Source: Chloroflexota bacterium (GTDB taxonomy: Bacteria > Chloroflexota > Limnocylindria > Limnocylindrales > CSP1-4). Taken from it: a DNA stretch of 11,155 nucleotides. Both the position numbers and the translations under genes were made by a program. Below the pieces are notes generated by a model. The model was given only the letters and a program-made list of their open reading frames with translations, had not been told where the DNA came from and did not search any database. The stretch covers positions 1 to 11,155 of the forward strand of contig JACDBP010000200.1 in assembly GCA_013694835.1 (NCBI GenBank), read 5' to 3'. The stretch's first letter is position 1. Each line of letters opens with the position of its first letter. Below, piece after piece: positions 1 to 8,480 of this stretch.

Positions 1-1023
1 ATGCTGACGCTGCCCGCTGGGCTGCGGAGCGCGGTCGACCAGGCGTTTCGAGCCGACACGCTCATCGGGACCACGGTCCGCCCGAGCGACGCGGGCCTGA
101 CCGAGAAGGCGCTCCACACGCTGGATGACGGGCGGGTCATCGAATCGGTGCTGATGCGATACCCCGCCCGCGAGCATCGACGGGAACGCGCGACGGTCTG
201 CATCTCCAGTCAGGCGGGCTGCGCGGTGGGCTGCCCATTCTGCGCGACCGGCGAGCTGGGTTTCTGGCGCGACCTCTCGACGGCCGAGATCGTCGACCAG
301 GCCCGCTTCTGGGAGCGCCGGCTGCAGGAGGGAGGAAGAGGGGGAAGGCGCGTCAGCAACATCGTGTTCATGGGCATGGGCGAGCCGCTGCTCAACGCCG
401 ATGCCGTGATCGAGGCCTCCGCGGCCCTCAGCGACCCGGCGCGCTTCGGGCTGGGCGCGCGGCACCTGACGATCAGCACCAGCGGCGTCGTGCCCGGCAT
501 CGATCGCCTCACCGCACTCGCCCCGCAGTACACCCTCGCGGTCTCGCTCCACGCCGCGCGCACTATCCTGCGCGACGTGCTCGTGCCGCTCAACCGGCGC
601 TACCCCGTGGCAGCCGTGGTGGCGTCGGCCACGCGCTACGCCGAAGTCACCGGTCGGCGGGTGAGCTACGAGTACGTGATGATCGATGGGATCAACGACA
701 CGCCGGCCGATGCGGTGGCGCTTGTGGAGCTGCTGCGCGGGCGCCTCGCCCACGTCAACCTGATCCCCATGAATCCGGTGGCCCATACGCCGTGGCGGCC
801 GAGCACGCGCGACCGGCTCGAGGTCTTCGCCGGCGTCGTTCGCGGTGGCGGCCTGCCGGTCACCGTTCGTCGGAACCGTGGCGTGGAGATCGGCGCCGCC
901 TGCGGCCAGCTCGCCGCGGAGATGGGCGACCAGCCGACCGCGCCGGCCGTCGCCAGGCGTCGGGAGCTGCTGGTCGTGCGCAGCGCCGAGGCGCTCCTCG
1001 GCGTGGCGACGGCCGAGGCATGA
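1..1023 (+). CDS. rlmN: 23S rRNA (adenine-2503-C2)-methyltransferase RlmN, 5' end outside the window
   Basis: Radical-SAM enzyme that methylates C2 of A2503 in 23S rRNA and, in some bacteria, A37 of tRNAs. The cluster CxxxCxxC is at residues 74, 78 and 81 (CAVGCPFC), followed by the GEPL motif (MGMGEPLLN, near residue 125). The second catalytic cysteine, in GAACGQL, is residue 301. In the family these bind the 4Fe-4S cluster and carry the methyl group. The frame opens with ATG at base 1, but the first residues (MLTLPAGLR) align with the family's internal segment 'eMtnLPkaLR'. The roughly 45-residue N-terminal accessory domain with its 'FRakQi' signature is absent. I infer that the true start lies upstream and that this ATG is an internal Met. 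The stop overlaps the rpe start (ATGA), so the two are probably translationally coupled. Identity is secure; the start is not. Confidence 0.96.
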   Translation: MLTLPAGLRSAVDQAFRADTLIGTTVRPSDAGLTEKALHTLDDGRVIESVLMRYPAREHRRERATVCISSQAGCAVGCPFCATGELGFWRDLSTAEIVDQARFWERRLQEGGRGGRRVSNIVFMGMGEPLLNADAVIEASAALSDPARFGLGARHLTISTSGVVPGIDRLTALAPQYTLAVSLHAARTILRDVLVPLNRRYPVAAVVASATRYAEVTGRRVSYEYVMIDGINDTPADAVALVELLRGRLAHVNLIPMNPVAHTPWRPSTRDRLEVFAGVVRGGGLPVTVRRNRGVEIGAACGQLAAEMGDQPTAPAVARRRELLVVRSAEALLGVATAEA

Positions 1024-1766
1024 ATGCTGAGCCGATGACACGCCTCCATGTCTCGATCGCGGCGAGCATCCTGTCGGCGGACTTCGGGAACCTCTACCGC
1101 GTCGTCCGCAAGCTGGAGCGGGCAGGTGTGGACCGCCTCCACCTGGATGTCATGGATGGTCACTTCGTGCCGAACCTGACCTTTGGGCCGGACGTGGTCA
1201 AAGCGATCCGCGGTCTCACGCGGCTGCCGCTGGATGCCCACCTGATGATCTCCGAGCCATCGCGCTACGTGGACCGCTTCCTGGAGGCAGGCTCCGACAG
1301 CGTCACCTTCCACGTCGAGGTGGACGAGCCGGACGATCAGGTCCGGGGCACGCTCGCGGCGATCCGTGACGCGGGCAGGGCAGCTGGCCTGGCCATCTCG
1401 CCGGGGACGCCAGCCAGCGCGGTGGAGCCGTTCGCCGATCTGCTCGACATCGTGATGGTGATGACGGTCGAACCGGGCTGGGGCGGGCAGCGGTTCATGG
1501 GTGAGTGCATGCCCAAGGTCGGTGAGGCGCGCGAGGTATTCGCGACTCGCGGCCGTGAGGTCGCTTTCCACGTTGATGGCGGTGTGAACCGCGACACGGC
1601 GGCCGTCGCGGGGAGCGAGCGCACGGACGTCCTGGTCGTCGGGTCGGCGCTGTTCCAGCGGCGGCTGGATACGGCACTCGAAGTCGACGCGGTACGGAAA
1701 CGGGCCGAGGCAGCGCAGGTCGAAAGCACCACCGGGACCCCCGTGGGCGTGGCCGCGACCCGCTAG
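1020..1766 (+). CDS. rpe: Ribulose-phosphate 3-epimerase
   Basis: Interconverts D-ribulose 5-phosphate and D-xylulose 5-phosphate in the pentose phosphate pathway or Calvin cycle; cytoplasmic TIM barrel. About 248 residues. Family motifs appear in order: ASILSADFGNL near the N-terminus; HLDVMDGHFVPNLTFGP, which holds the metal-binding His and the catalytic Asp; HLMI, with the second metal His; the phosphate loop EPGWGGQRFM; HVDGGVN, with the second catalytic Asp; and VVGSALF. The start at 1020 is ATG overlapping the rlmN TGA. A second in-frame ATG at 1035 would also suit the family, whose members usually begin just before the I-x-x-SILSAD strand. The open frame runs further upstream into rlmN, but that part is a shadow of rlmN. 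The C-terminus is about 20 residues longer than in E. coli Rpe and low in complexity. In B. subtilis, rpe also lies downstream of rlmN. Confidence 0.95.
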   Translation: MNAEPMTRLHVSIAASILSADFGNLYRVVRKLERAGVDRLHLDVMDGHFVPNLTFGPDVVKAIRGLTRLPLDAHLMISEPSRYVDRFLEAGSDSVTFHVEVDEPDDQVRGTLAAIRDAGRAAGLAISPGTPASAVEPFADLLDIVMVMTVEPGWGGQRFMGECMPKVGEAREVFATRGREVAFHVDGGVNRDTAAVAGSERTDVLVVGSALFQRRLDTALEVDAVRKRAEAAQVESTTGTPVGVAATR

Positions 1767-1856
1767 CGGCGGCTGCTCACATCGACGACGTTTGCTCCCG
1801 TCGACCTACGTCCCGTCCCACCGGCGCACGACCGTGCTCAGGTACCGTACCGCCCG

Positions 1857-2300
1857 ATGCGAGTGCTGTTGCAGCGGGTCACGCGAGCCGAGGTCCGGGT
1901 GGATCGGCAGGTCGTCGGCTCGATCGGCCGGGGCCTCGTCGCGCTGGTCGGGGTCGGGCGCCGCGACACTGCGGAGGTGGCGCAGAGCCTTGCGGCGAAG
2001 ACCGTGGCGCTGCGGATCTTCGCCGATGACGATGGCAGGACGAACCGGTCGCTGATGGTCGCAGGTGGAGCAGTGCTCGCCGTGAGCCAGTTCACGCTCT
2101 ATGCCGACACGCGCAGGGGTCGACGACCATCGTTCCTGGACGCCGCGCCACCGGAGCACGGTGAGGCCCTCTACCGGAGCTACGCAGAGGGGCTCGAGGC
2201 GCTCGGTGTCACGGTCGCGCGTGGTGTGTTCGGGGCATCGATGGAGGTGGAGCTCGTCAACGATGGTCCGATGAGCATCTGGCTCGACTCGGATACGTGA
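1857..2300 (+). CDS. dtd: D-aminoacyl-tRNA deacylase (D-Tyr-tRNA deacylase)
   Basis: Hydrolyses D-aminoacyl-tRNAs, and glycyl-tRNA(Ala) in the family, so that D-amino acids are recycled off tRNA. The 147-residue length is typical of the family. It begins MRVLLQRV, the usual N-terminus, and carries both signature motifs: SQFTLYAD (the SQFTL catalytic motif, residues about 78-82) and the C-terminal NDGPMSIWLD, which holds the Gly-cisPro pair that excludes L-amino acids. The ATG at 1857 is clear from homology. I see no good Shine-Dalgarno sequence before it; the short direct repeat GTACCGTACC (1842-1851) lies where a -10 element could sit for a leaderless or short-leader transcript, but this is weak. 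The 90 bases after rpe contain only a 6-bp inverted repeat (1782-1787 with 1799-1804). The gene points towards rpmB. Confidence 0.96.
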   Translation: MRVLLQRVTRAEVRVDRQVVGSIGRGLVALVGVGRRDTAEVAQSLAAKTVALRIFADDDGRTNRSLMVAGGAVLAVSQFTLYADTRRGRRPSFLDAAPPEHGEALYRSYAEGLEALGVTVARGVFGASMEVELVNDGPMSIWLDSDT

Positions 2301-2324
2301 GCGCTCCTGGACGCGGGGGGCGCT
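2300..2324. terminator. Possible hairpin terminator between convergent dtd and rpmB
   Basis: Bases 2300-2307 can pair with 2317-2324 in an 8-bp, GC-rich stem with one G-T wobble, leaving a 9-base loop. It starts on the last base of the dtd stop codon and lies between the converging ends of dtd and rpmB, where a shared terminator would be expected. There is no T-tract on either side, so it does not match a canonical intrinsic terminator. Inference only. Confidence 0.3.
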
Positions 2325-2362
2325 GGTGGTGACCGTCGCTGAGGCGCCGGTTCGTGGGCGGG

Positions 2363-2557
2363 TCAGTCCGTCTTGCGGGCGGTCCGCGTGCAGCGGGTGC
2401 AGACGAGGGCGCGGGTCGGCTGCCCCTTGACCTGGATCACCTGCGGCTGAAGGTTCGGCCGGTAGCGGCGGTGTGCGCGGACGCGGTTCATGCCAACGGA
2501 CTGCGGGTTGAAACCGCCCATCGAGATCTTGCCGCACACGGCGCATGAACGAGCCAT
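2363..2557 (-). CDS. rpmB: 50S ribosomal protein bL28
   Basis: Structural protein of the large ribosomal subunit, 64 residues, a normal length. It starts MARSCAVCGK, has the family segment GGFNPQSVGMNRVRAHRR, and ends VCTRCTRTARK. Cysteines at 5, 8, 53 and 56 make two CxxC pairs, so this is the zinc-ribbon (C+) form. The start is supported by GAGGGA five to ten bases ahead of the ATG on the minus strand. It is the only minus-strand gene in the window, facing away from the DAK2 gene. The same divergent rpmB / DAK2 arrangement is known from B. subtilis (rpmB - yloU - yloV), although here no Asp23-family gene (yloU) lies between them. Confidence 0.96.
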   Translation of the reverse strand: MARSCAVCGKISMGGFNPQSVGMNRVRAHRRYRPNLQPQVIQVKGQPTRALVCTRCTRTARKTD

Positions 2558-2617
2558 TGATCCCTCGAAACTGGTAGCTGAGGACGCGGTCATCCCGGGG
2601 CAGGGGCGACGGCTGCG

Positions 2618-2626
2618 TACTATAGC
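2618..2626. promoter_or_regulatory. Candidate -10 element(s) in the rpmB / DAK2 divergent region
   Basis: The 163-base gap between the divergent genes holds one conspicuous AT-rich island, TACTATAGC. On the minus strand it reads TATAGT (five of six matches to TATAAT), about 60 bases ahead of the rpmB start. On the plus strand it offers TACTAT or TATAGC, just before the mini-ORF at 2633. I see no matching TTGACA-like -35 box on either side. It may serve one or both genes; this is inference from position and composition. Confidence 0.35.
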
Positions 2627-2720
2627 AGCCCGATGGGACTCACCCTCGGCGATGGAGGTGCCCGACGACCGTGACCGAGCCCTGCGGCGCCGGCGTCGCC
2701 GCGCGGATGGACGCTCCCCG

Positions 2721-4448
2721 GTGAGTCGCACGACGGCGGGCGGAGAGGGGCTGATGGCCGCCTTCGCCGCGTCGGTCGCCCAGCTGATGGCCAACGTCGA
2801 CGAGCTGAATGCGCTCAACGTCTATCCCGTGCCCGATGGTGACACCGGATCGAACATGCTGGCGACGGTTCGCGCGGCGCTGGCTGAAGCGCAGGCCGTG
2901 CCCGCGGAGGATCGCTCCGTGCAGCGCATCGCGGAGGCGATCAGTTTCGGCGCGCTGATGGGTGCCCGGGGTAACAGCGGCGTCATCCTCTCGCAGATCT
3001 TCCGCGGCATGTCCGAAGGCCTCGCCCTGCGGCGCCGCTTCGACGGGCGGGACCTCGCCGATGGGCTACGGCGTGGGCGGGACGCGGCGTATGCCGCCGT
3101 CACGAAGCCGGTCGAGGGCACCATCCTGACGGCGGTCAGCGATGCCGCCGAGGCCGCAAACGTCGCCGCCGAACGCCGGCAGGACCTCGAATGGGTGCTC
3201 ACGGCGGCGGTCGACGGCGCCGCGAGGGCGGTTGCGAGGACGCCGAGTCTGCTGCCGATCCTGCGCGAGGCTGGGGTCGTCGATGCCGGCGCGCAAGGCC
3301 TCTACCTGGTGTTGCAGGGCGCGCTGCTCCACGTGGACGGCCGGTCGCCGGTGGTCCATCACGCCGGGCCTGTCGCGAGCGAAGTGCGCGTCTCCACGCC
3401 GGACGCCGACACCGGCGCCGACGGATCGTTCGGGTACGAGACGATGTACCTGCTCCAGGCTGGAAGGGAGCCGCTCGACCTGGCGGCCATCCGGTCGTAC
3501 CTGGAGTCGATCGGGCAGTCGGTGCTGGTGGCCGGCGACGCCCGTGCCGTCAAGATCCACGTGCACAACGAGCGACCCGACGGGGTCATCGCGTATGGGC
3601 TGTCCCTCGGCTCGCTCAGCCGGGTCAGCATCGAGAACCTCGACGACCAGGCACGCGATGTCGGCGAGGCACGCGCCCGGGCATTCACCGGGGTCCTCGT
3701 GTCCGCGGAGTCGAGGCGTGGCGGGGCTGTGGCCGTTGATGGCCGACCGAAGGCCGACCGGACGTCCGCCGGCGGGGTCGCGGCACCCGCGTCATCCGTG
3801 GTCGCGGTCACCGCCGGCGAGGGGCTCGTTCGCATTTTCGAGAGCTTCGGCGTCGAGCGCATCGTCTCGGAGCGCGGTAAGAGCACCAACGCCTCCACGG
3901 GGCAGCTCCTCGACGCCATCCGTGCCGTGGCGTCGCACGACGTGCTGATCCTGCCGAACGACCGGAACGTGCTGCTCGCGGCAGAGCAGGCGGGGTCGTT
4001 GGCGACCGCCAAGACGGTGGTCGTCGTCCCCACGCGGAACGCCGCCGAGGGGTTCGCGGCGCTGCTGGCGTTGGACCCGGCGCTGGGTGCCGCGGCCAAT
4101 CGCGAGCCGATGCTGCGTGCCGCGCGGGCGATCCAGACGATCCTGGTGACAGCCGCGGCACGCGACGCGAGAGTCGGCAGCCAGGAGGTCAGGAAGGGCC
4201 AGACCATCGCGCTCGACGCGGACGACGGCCTCTTCGCCGTGCACCCGGACCGTCTGACCGCGGCGATGGACGCTGTCGCGAGGCTCCACCCGGGATTCGA
4301 GCTGCTGACGCTCTATCACGGAGAGGGCGCGGACGCGGAGGAGGCGACGGCCCTGGCCGAGCTGATTCGCGCGGCCCATCCATCGGCCGAGGTCGAAGTG
4401 GAGCACGGCGGCCAACCGCACTACAGCTATCTCATCGCTGCGGAGTAG
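2721..4448 (+). CDS. DAK2-domain protein, FakA/YloV family (putative fatty acid kinase catalytic subunit)
   Basis: About 575 residues; S. aureus FakA has about 548. FakA with a DegV-type FakB phosphorylates fatty acids to acyl-phosphates. The N-terminal DhaL/DAK2 domain (about 1-200) has LNVYPVPDGDTGSNM, with Mg2+-binding Asp39 and Asp41, then GARGNSG (81-87) and DAGAQG (188-193). A middle domain ends near VKIHVHN. The C-terminal domain has LPNDRNV, VVPTRN, LTLYHGE and the family-typical ending GGQPHYSYLIAAE. GTG 2721 gives 31 residues before LNVYP, matching the 30 in FakA, and overlaps the stop of a mini-ORF (GTGA). ATG 2754 has a better ribosome site (GGAG at 2742-2745) but would clip the first helix. 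ATG 2652 would add a basic, unlikely leader. The usually strict C-terminal GGQTMNPS motif is degenerate here. No DegV/FakB partner is in view, so fatty acid kinase activity is inferred from family only. Confidence 0.93.
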   Translation: MSRTTAGGEGLMAAFAASVAQLMANVDELNALNVYPVPDGDTGSNMLATVRAALAEAQAVPAEDRSVQRIAEAISFGALMGARGNSGVILSQIFRGMSEGLALRRRFDGRDLADGLRRGRDAAYAAVTKPVEGTILTAVSDAAEAANVAAERRQDLEWVLTAAVDGAARAVARTPSLLPILREAGVVDAGAQGLYLVLQGALLHVDGRSPVVHHAGPVASEVRVSTPDADTGADGSFGYETMYLLQAGREPLDLAAIRSYLESIGQSVLVAGDARAVKIHVHNERPDGVIAYGLSLGSLSRVSIENLDDQARDVGEARARAFTGVLVSAESRRGGAVAVDGRPKADRTSAGGVAAPASSVVAVTAGEGLVRIFESFGVERIVSERGKSTNASTGQLLDAIRAVASHDVLILPNDRNVLLAAEQAGSLATAKTVVVVPTRNAAEGFAALLALDPALGAAANREPMLRAARAIQTILVTAAARDARVGSQEVRKGQTIALDADDGLFAVHPDRLTAAMDAVARLHPGFELLTLYHGEGADAEEATALAELIRAAHPSAEVEVEHGGQPHYSYLIAAE

Positions 4449-4452
4449 CGAC

Positions 4453-6811
4453 GTGACGCGGCGGCAGGGCGGCCGCAGGTCACCGGACTTGCCAGCCGTG
4501 CTTCCTGACGATCCGCTCGACCTCGACCTGACCTCGATGGGCGTCGCCCGAGGACCGGCGGCGCGCCTGCGCCGCATCGGCATCCGGCGGGTACGTGACC
4601 TCCTCTTCCACCTGCCGCGGCGCTACGACGACTTCAGCCACACGACCACCCTGCGCGAGCTGCGCGAGCATCCGCCGGACGGGCCCGCGAGCACGGTCGC
4701 CACGATCATCGACCTGCGCGTCGACGCAGGGTTCCGACGACGGGTCCAGCGGACCGTCGCGCGGTTGCAGGACGAGACCGGGGAGGGCGAGGCGGTCTGG
4801 TTCGGCAGGCGCTTCATCGAGCGTCGTCTGCAGGTGGGCATGACGGTGGCCGTCGCCGGGAAGGTGGACGTGAAGGGGTTTTTGCCGCGCTTCACGAGCC
4901 CCGAGTTCGGCGCCGCCGACGCCGATTCGCTCCACGCGGGGCGGATCGTGCCCGTCTACCGCCTGACCGCTGGCGTCACTGCGCCATGGCTGCGAAAGAC
5001 GATGCGGGAGATGCTGGACGCCCACGGCTCCGCCTATCCCGAGTACCAGCCGCCGGGGCTGGGCGCGGATGTCGACGGCGAGCCGCTGCTTGGCATCGCC
5101 GAGGCGATCGAGGCGGTCCACTATCCGCCGGACTTCGCGTCGCGTGATGCCGCGCTCCGACGACTGGCCTTCGACGAGCTTCTCGCTCTACAGGTGGGGA
5201 TGGTCGCGCGCGACCGACAGCGCCGCTCGGCTGTCGCCGCGCCGCTCACCGTCGCCGATGCGCGCTACGCTGAGGCGGTCGCGGCCATCGAACGCCGACT
5301 CACGCTGACCGTTCAAGCACGTCTGGCGCGATCGTCGGACCCTGCATCGAGGGCCGATGCCGCGACGCTGGAGGTGGCTCTGACGGCGGACCAGCAGCGC
5401 GCCCTCCAGGCTATCCGGACGGACCTGGCGGGCGAGCGTCCGATGCTGCGACTGCTTCAGGGCGACGTCGGGTCGGGCAAGACCGCGGTGGCGGCGCTGG
5501 CGCTGGCCTTCGCCGCCGATGCCGGGCGCCAGGGCGCCCTGCTGGCGCCGACCGACCTGTTGGCACGGCAGCACGCTGCGACCCTGAGCGGCTTCCTCGA
5601 ACCGCTCGGCCACGCCATCACCCTGCTGACTGGATCGCTGGCGGCGGCGGAGCGACGGAGCGCGCTCGAGATGATCGCCGCTCCAGGACTGACGATGCCG
5701 GGAGCGCCGACCGCCGGTCGAGTCGTCGTCGGTACCCACGCGCTCGTCCAGCAGGGCGTCAGCTTCGACGACCTGGCCATCGCCGTGATCGACGAGCAGC
5801 ACCGTTTCGGCGTAGCCCAGCGGGAGGCGCTCGATGCCAAGGGCCGTTCTCCGCACGTGCTGCTGATGACCGCGACACCCATCCCCCAGACCCTGGCGCG
5901 GATCGTCCATGCCGACCTCGACGTGTCTGACCTCCGAACGCCCCCCGCCGGGCGCCTGGTGATCCGAACCGGCGTGCGCTCGACGGACGATCTCATGCAG
6001 TACCGCGGCGACCCAGGCCGTGGCACCTGGCCGCTGGTCGCCCGCGAGATCGAGGCAGGTCACCGGGCTTTCGTGGTGGTGCCCCTTGTGGAGGACGACG
6101 AAGAGGCTGGCGCAGCGTCGGTGGGGCAGATGGCGGACGAGGTGCGACGTGCCCTACCCCTTGCCGCTGCCACGATCCAGCTGCCGGAACGCGAGTACCG
6201 GACCGGCATCCTCCACGGGCAGCTCAAGGCGGCCGACCGGGACCTGGTGATGGACGCGTTCCGGCGCGGCGAGCTCGACGTCCTTGTCGGCACGACCGTG
6301 CTCGAGGTCGGGGTCGACGTGCCCGAGGCGACCGTCATGGTGATCGTCGATGCCGAGCGCTTCGGCGTAGCCCAGCTCCACCAGCTGCGGGGCCGCGTGG
6401 GCCGCGGGGAGGCGGCATCGTTCTGCGTGCTGGTCTCGCACCGTTACCCCCACGATCAGCCGAAGGAGCGGGACTCCGACGAGCAGGCCGCGGTCCGGGC
6501 GCGCCTGGACGCCGTGGCCTCGAACAACGATGGGTTCATGCTGGCGGAGCTCGATCTGGAGCAGCGCCGCGAGGGCCAGCTGCTCGGTCTGAGCCAGAGC
6601 GGCCTGCCACCGTTCCGGGTGGCCAGCCTTTCCAGTCGCCAAGATCTCGAGCGGTCGCTCCGGGCGCGCGCGCTGGCGGAACGTCTCGTCGACGATGGTG
6701 GTCGGCTCATTCCCGGCACCGAGCGGCTGGCCGCGGAACTGGACCACGGCTGGCTTGCCCGCGTCGGAGCCGGTGAGGTCCTGGCAGCCGGCGAGGAAGG
6801 CACGACGGGCG

Positions 6812-6819
<8 letters not shown>
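4453..6819 (+). CDS. recG: ATP-dependent DNA helicase RecG
   Basis: Superfamily 2 helicase that remodels stalled replication forks and branch-migrates Holliday junctions. It has 788 residues, longer than E. coli RecG (693). Domain order is as expected: the start of the wedge domain (GIRRVRDLLFHLPRRYDDF), an OB-fold region binding branched DNA, then the helicase core. The core has Walker A GDVGSGKT (337-344), DEQH box (447-450, within IDEQHRFGV), motif III MTATPIPQT (from 472), TTVLEVGVDVPEA, and motif VI QLRGRVGR (644-651). The C-terminal DGFMLAELDLEQRREGQLLGLSQSG region follows the family, with RREG in place of the common RGPG. Translation starts at GTG 4453, four bases after the DAK2 stop, with GGAG at 4442-4445 as the likely ribosome site, so it is probably co-transcribed and coupled. 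RecG follows the DAK2 gene closely in B. subtilis too. Confidence 0.97.
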
Positions 6820-7926
<1,107 letters not shown>

Positions 7927-7944
7927 AATCCGGCATCACGGACC

Positions 7945-7950
7945 AGGAGG
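7945..7950 (+). promoter_or_regulatory. Perfect Shine-Dalgarno site that points to an ATC start at 7959
   Basis: AGGAGG is fully complementary to the 3' end of 16S rRNA and is one of the strongest ribosome-binding sites in the window. Eight bases separate it from ATC at 7959. No ATG, GTG or TTG lies in that frame between the site and GTG 8016, which is 65 bases away and has no ribosome site of its own. The site therefore decides the start of the coiled-coil gene. Confidence 0.7.
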
Positions 7951-7958
7951 CCAGTCCC

Positions 7959-8480
7959 ATCGACATCATCTTCCTCGTCGAGCGACTCGAGGCCCTCATC
8001 TCGAACGGCCGCCGGGTGCCGATGACCAACAACGTCATGCTCGATCAGGCGACCGCGCTCGACTTCATCGACCAGCTGCGCGTCGCCGTGCCCGAAGAGG
8101 TCCGCCAGGCGAAGCGCATCAACGATGAGACGAGCCGCATCGTCGAGCGCGCCCAGGAAGAAGCCGAGCGCATCGTCGCCCGTGCTCAGGAGCAGGCCGC
8201 CTTCCTCATCGAAGAGCGCGAGCTGACACGCGCCGCGGAGCTGCGCTCCCAGGAGATCATCGCCGAGGGTCGGCGTGAGGCGGAGGAGATCCGTCGCGGC
8301 GCCGACCATTACGCCGCGGCCACGCTGGTGAAGCTCGAGGGGGAGTGCGTCCGCGCCCTCCAGAGCATCAAGCGCGGCCTGGCGCTGCTGGACGAACGTG
8401 CCCCCGGCGATCCGGCCTACCAGGACCATGCCGACAACGGCTATGTCCCCGACGACGAACGCGCCCATGCTCCGCTATAA
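7959..8480 (+). CDS. DivIVA / ATP-synthase-b-like coiled-coil protein, apparent ATC start
   Basis: Function unknown. About 173 residues if translation starts at ATC 7959, or 154 from GTG 8016. The N-terminal part (IDIIFLVERLEAL, then a short loop and FIDQLRVAVPEEVRQAKRI) resembles proteins I recall from Chloroflexota that begin MDII and sit next to coaD. From about residue 55 to 120 it is a long charged helix with 11-residue periodicity, most obvious in the tandem units RIVERAQEEAE and RIVARAQEQAA. That pattern is typical of ATP-synthase subunit b, stator stalks and DivIVA. There is no transmembrane segment or signal peptide. The acidic tail overlaps yceD by 14 bases in another frame. DivIVA-like proteins are polar or septal scaffolds, but that role is only suggested by the coiled coil. 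Both the AGGAGG site and the family-like MDII alignment favour the ATC start. Confidence 0.82.
   Translation: MDIIFLVERLEALISNGRRVPMTNNVMLDQATALDFIDQLRVAVPEEVRQAKRINDETSRIVERAQEEAERIVARAQEQAAFLIEERELTRAAELRSQEIIAEGRREAEEIRRGADHYAAATLVKLEGECVRALQSIKRGLALLDERAPGDPAYQDHADNGYVPDDERAHAPL

Noticed and set aside
792..1019. N-terminal extension of the rpe frame inside rlmN
   Set aside because: The extension is Arg-rich and lies under conserved rlmN coding sequence; the Rpe family starts near the ATG at 1020 or 1035.
666..1571. A 301-codon minus-strand open frame across the rlmN/rpe junction
   Set aside because: Antisense to two well-supported genes; Arg/His-rich translation without motifs.
1782..1804. 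Inverted repeat after rpe as a terminator
   Set aside because: Only six base pairs with an 11-base loop and no T-tract after it; too weak to call.
1842..1851. Direct repeat GTACCGTACC as an operator or promoter for dtd
   Set aside because: Too short and isolated; TACCGT is a poor -10 match and there is no -35 box at the right distance.
3142..3948. A 268-codon plus-strand frame inside the DAK2 gene
   Set aside because: Out-of-frame shadow rich in Ser, Arg and Thr; the DAK2 frame has full family homology over the same bases.
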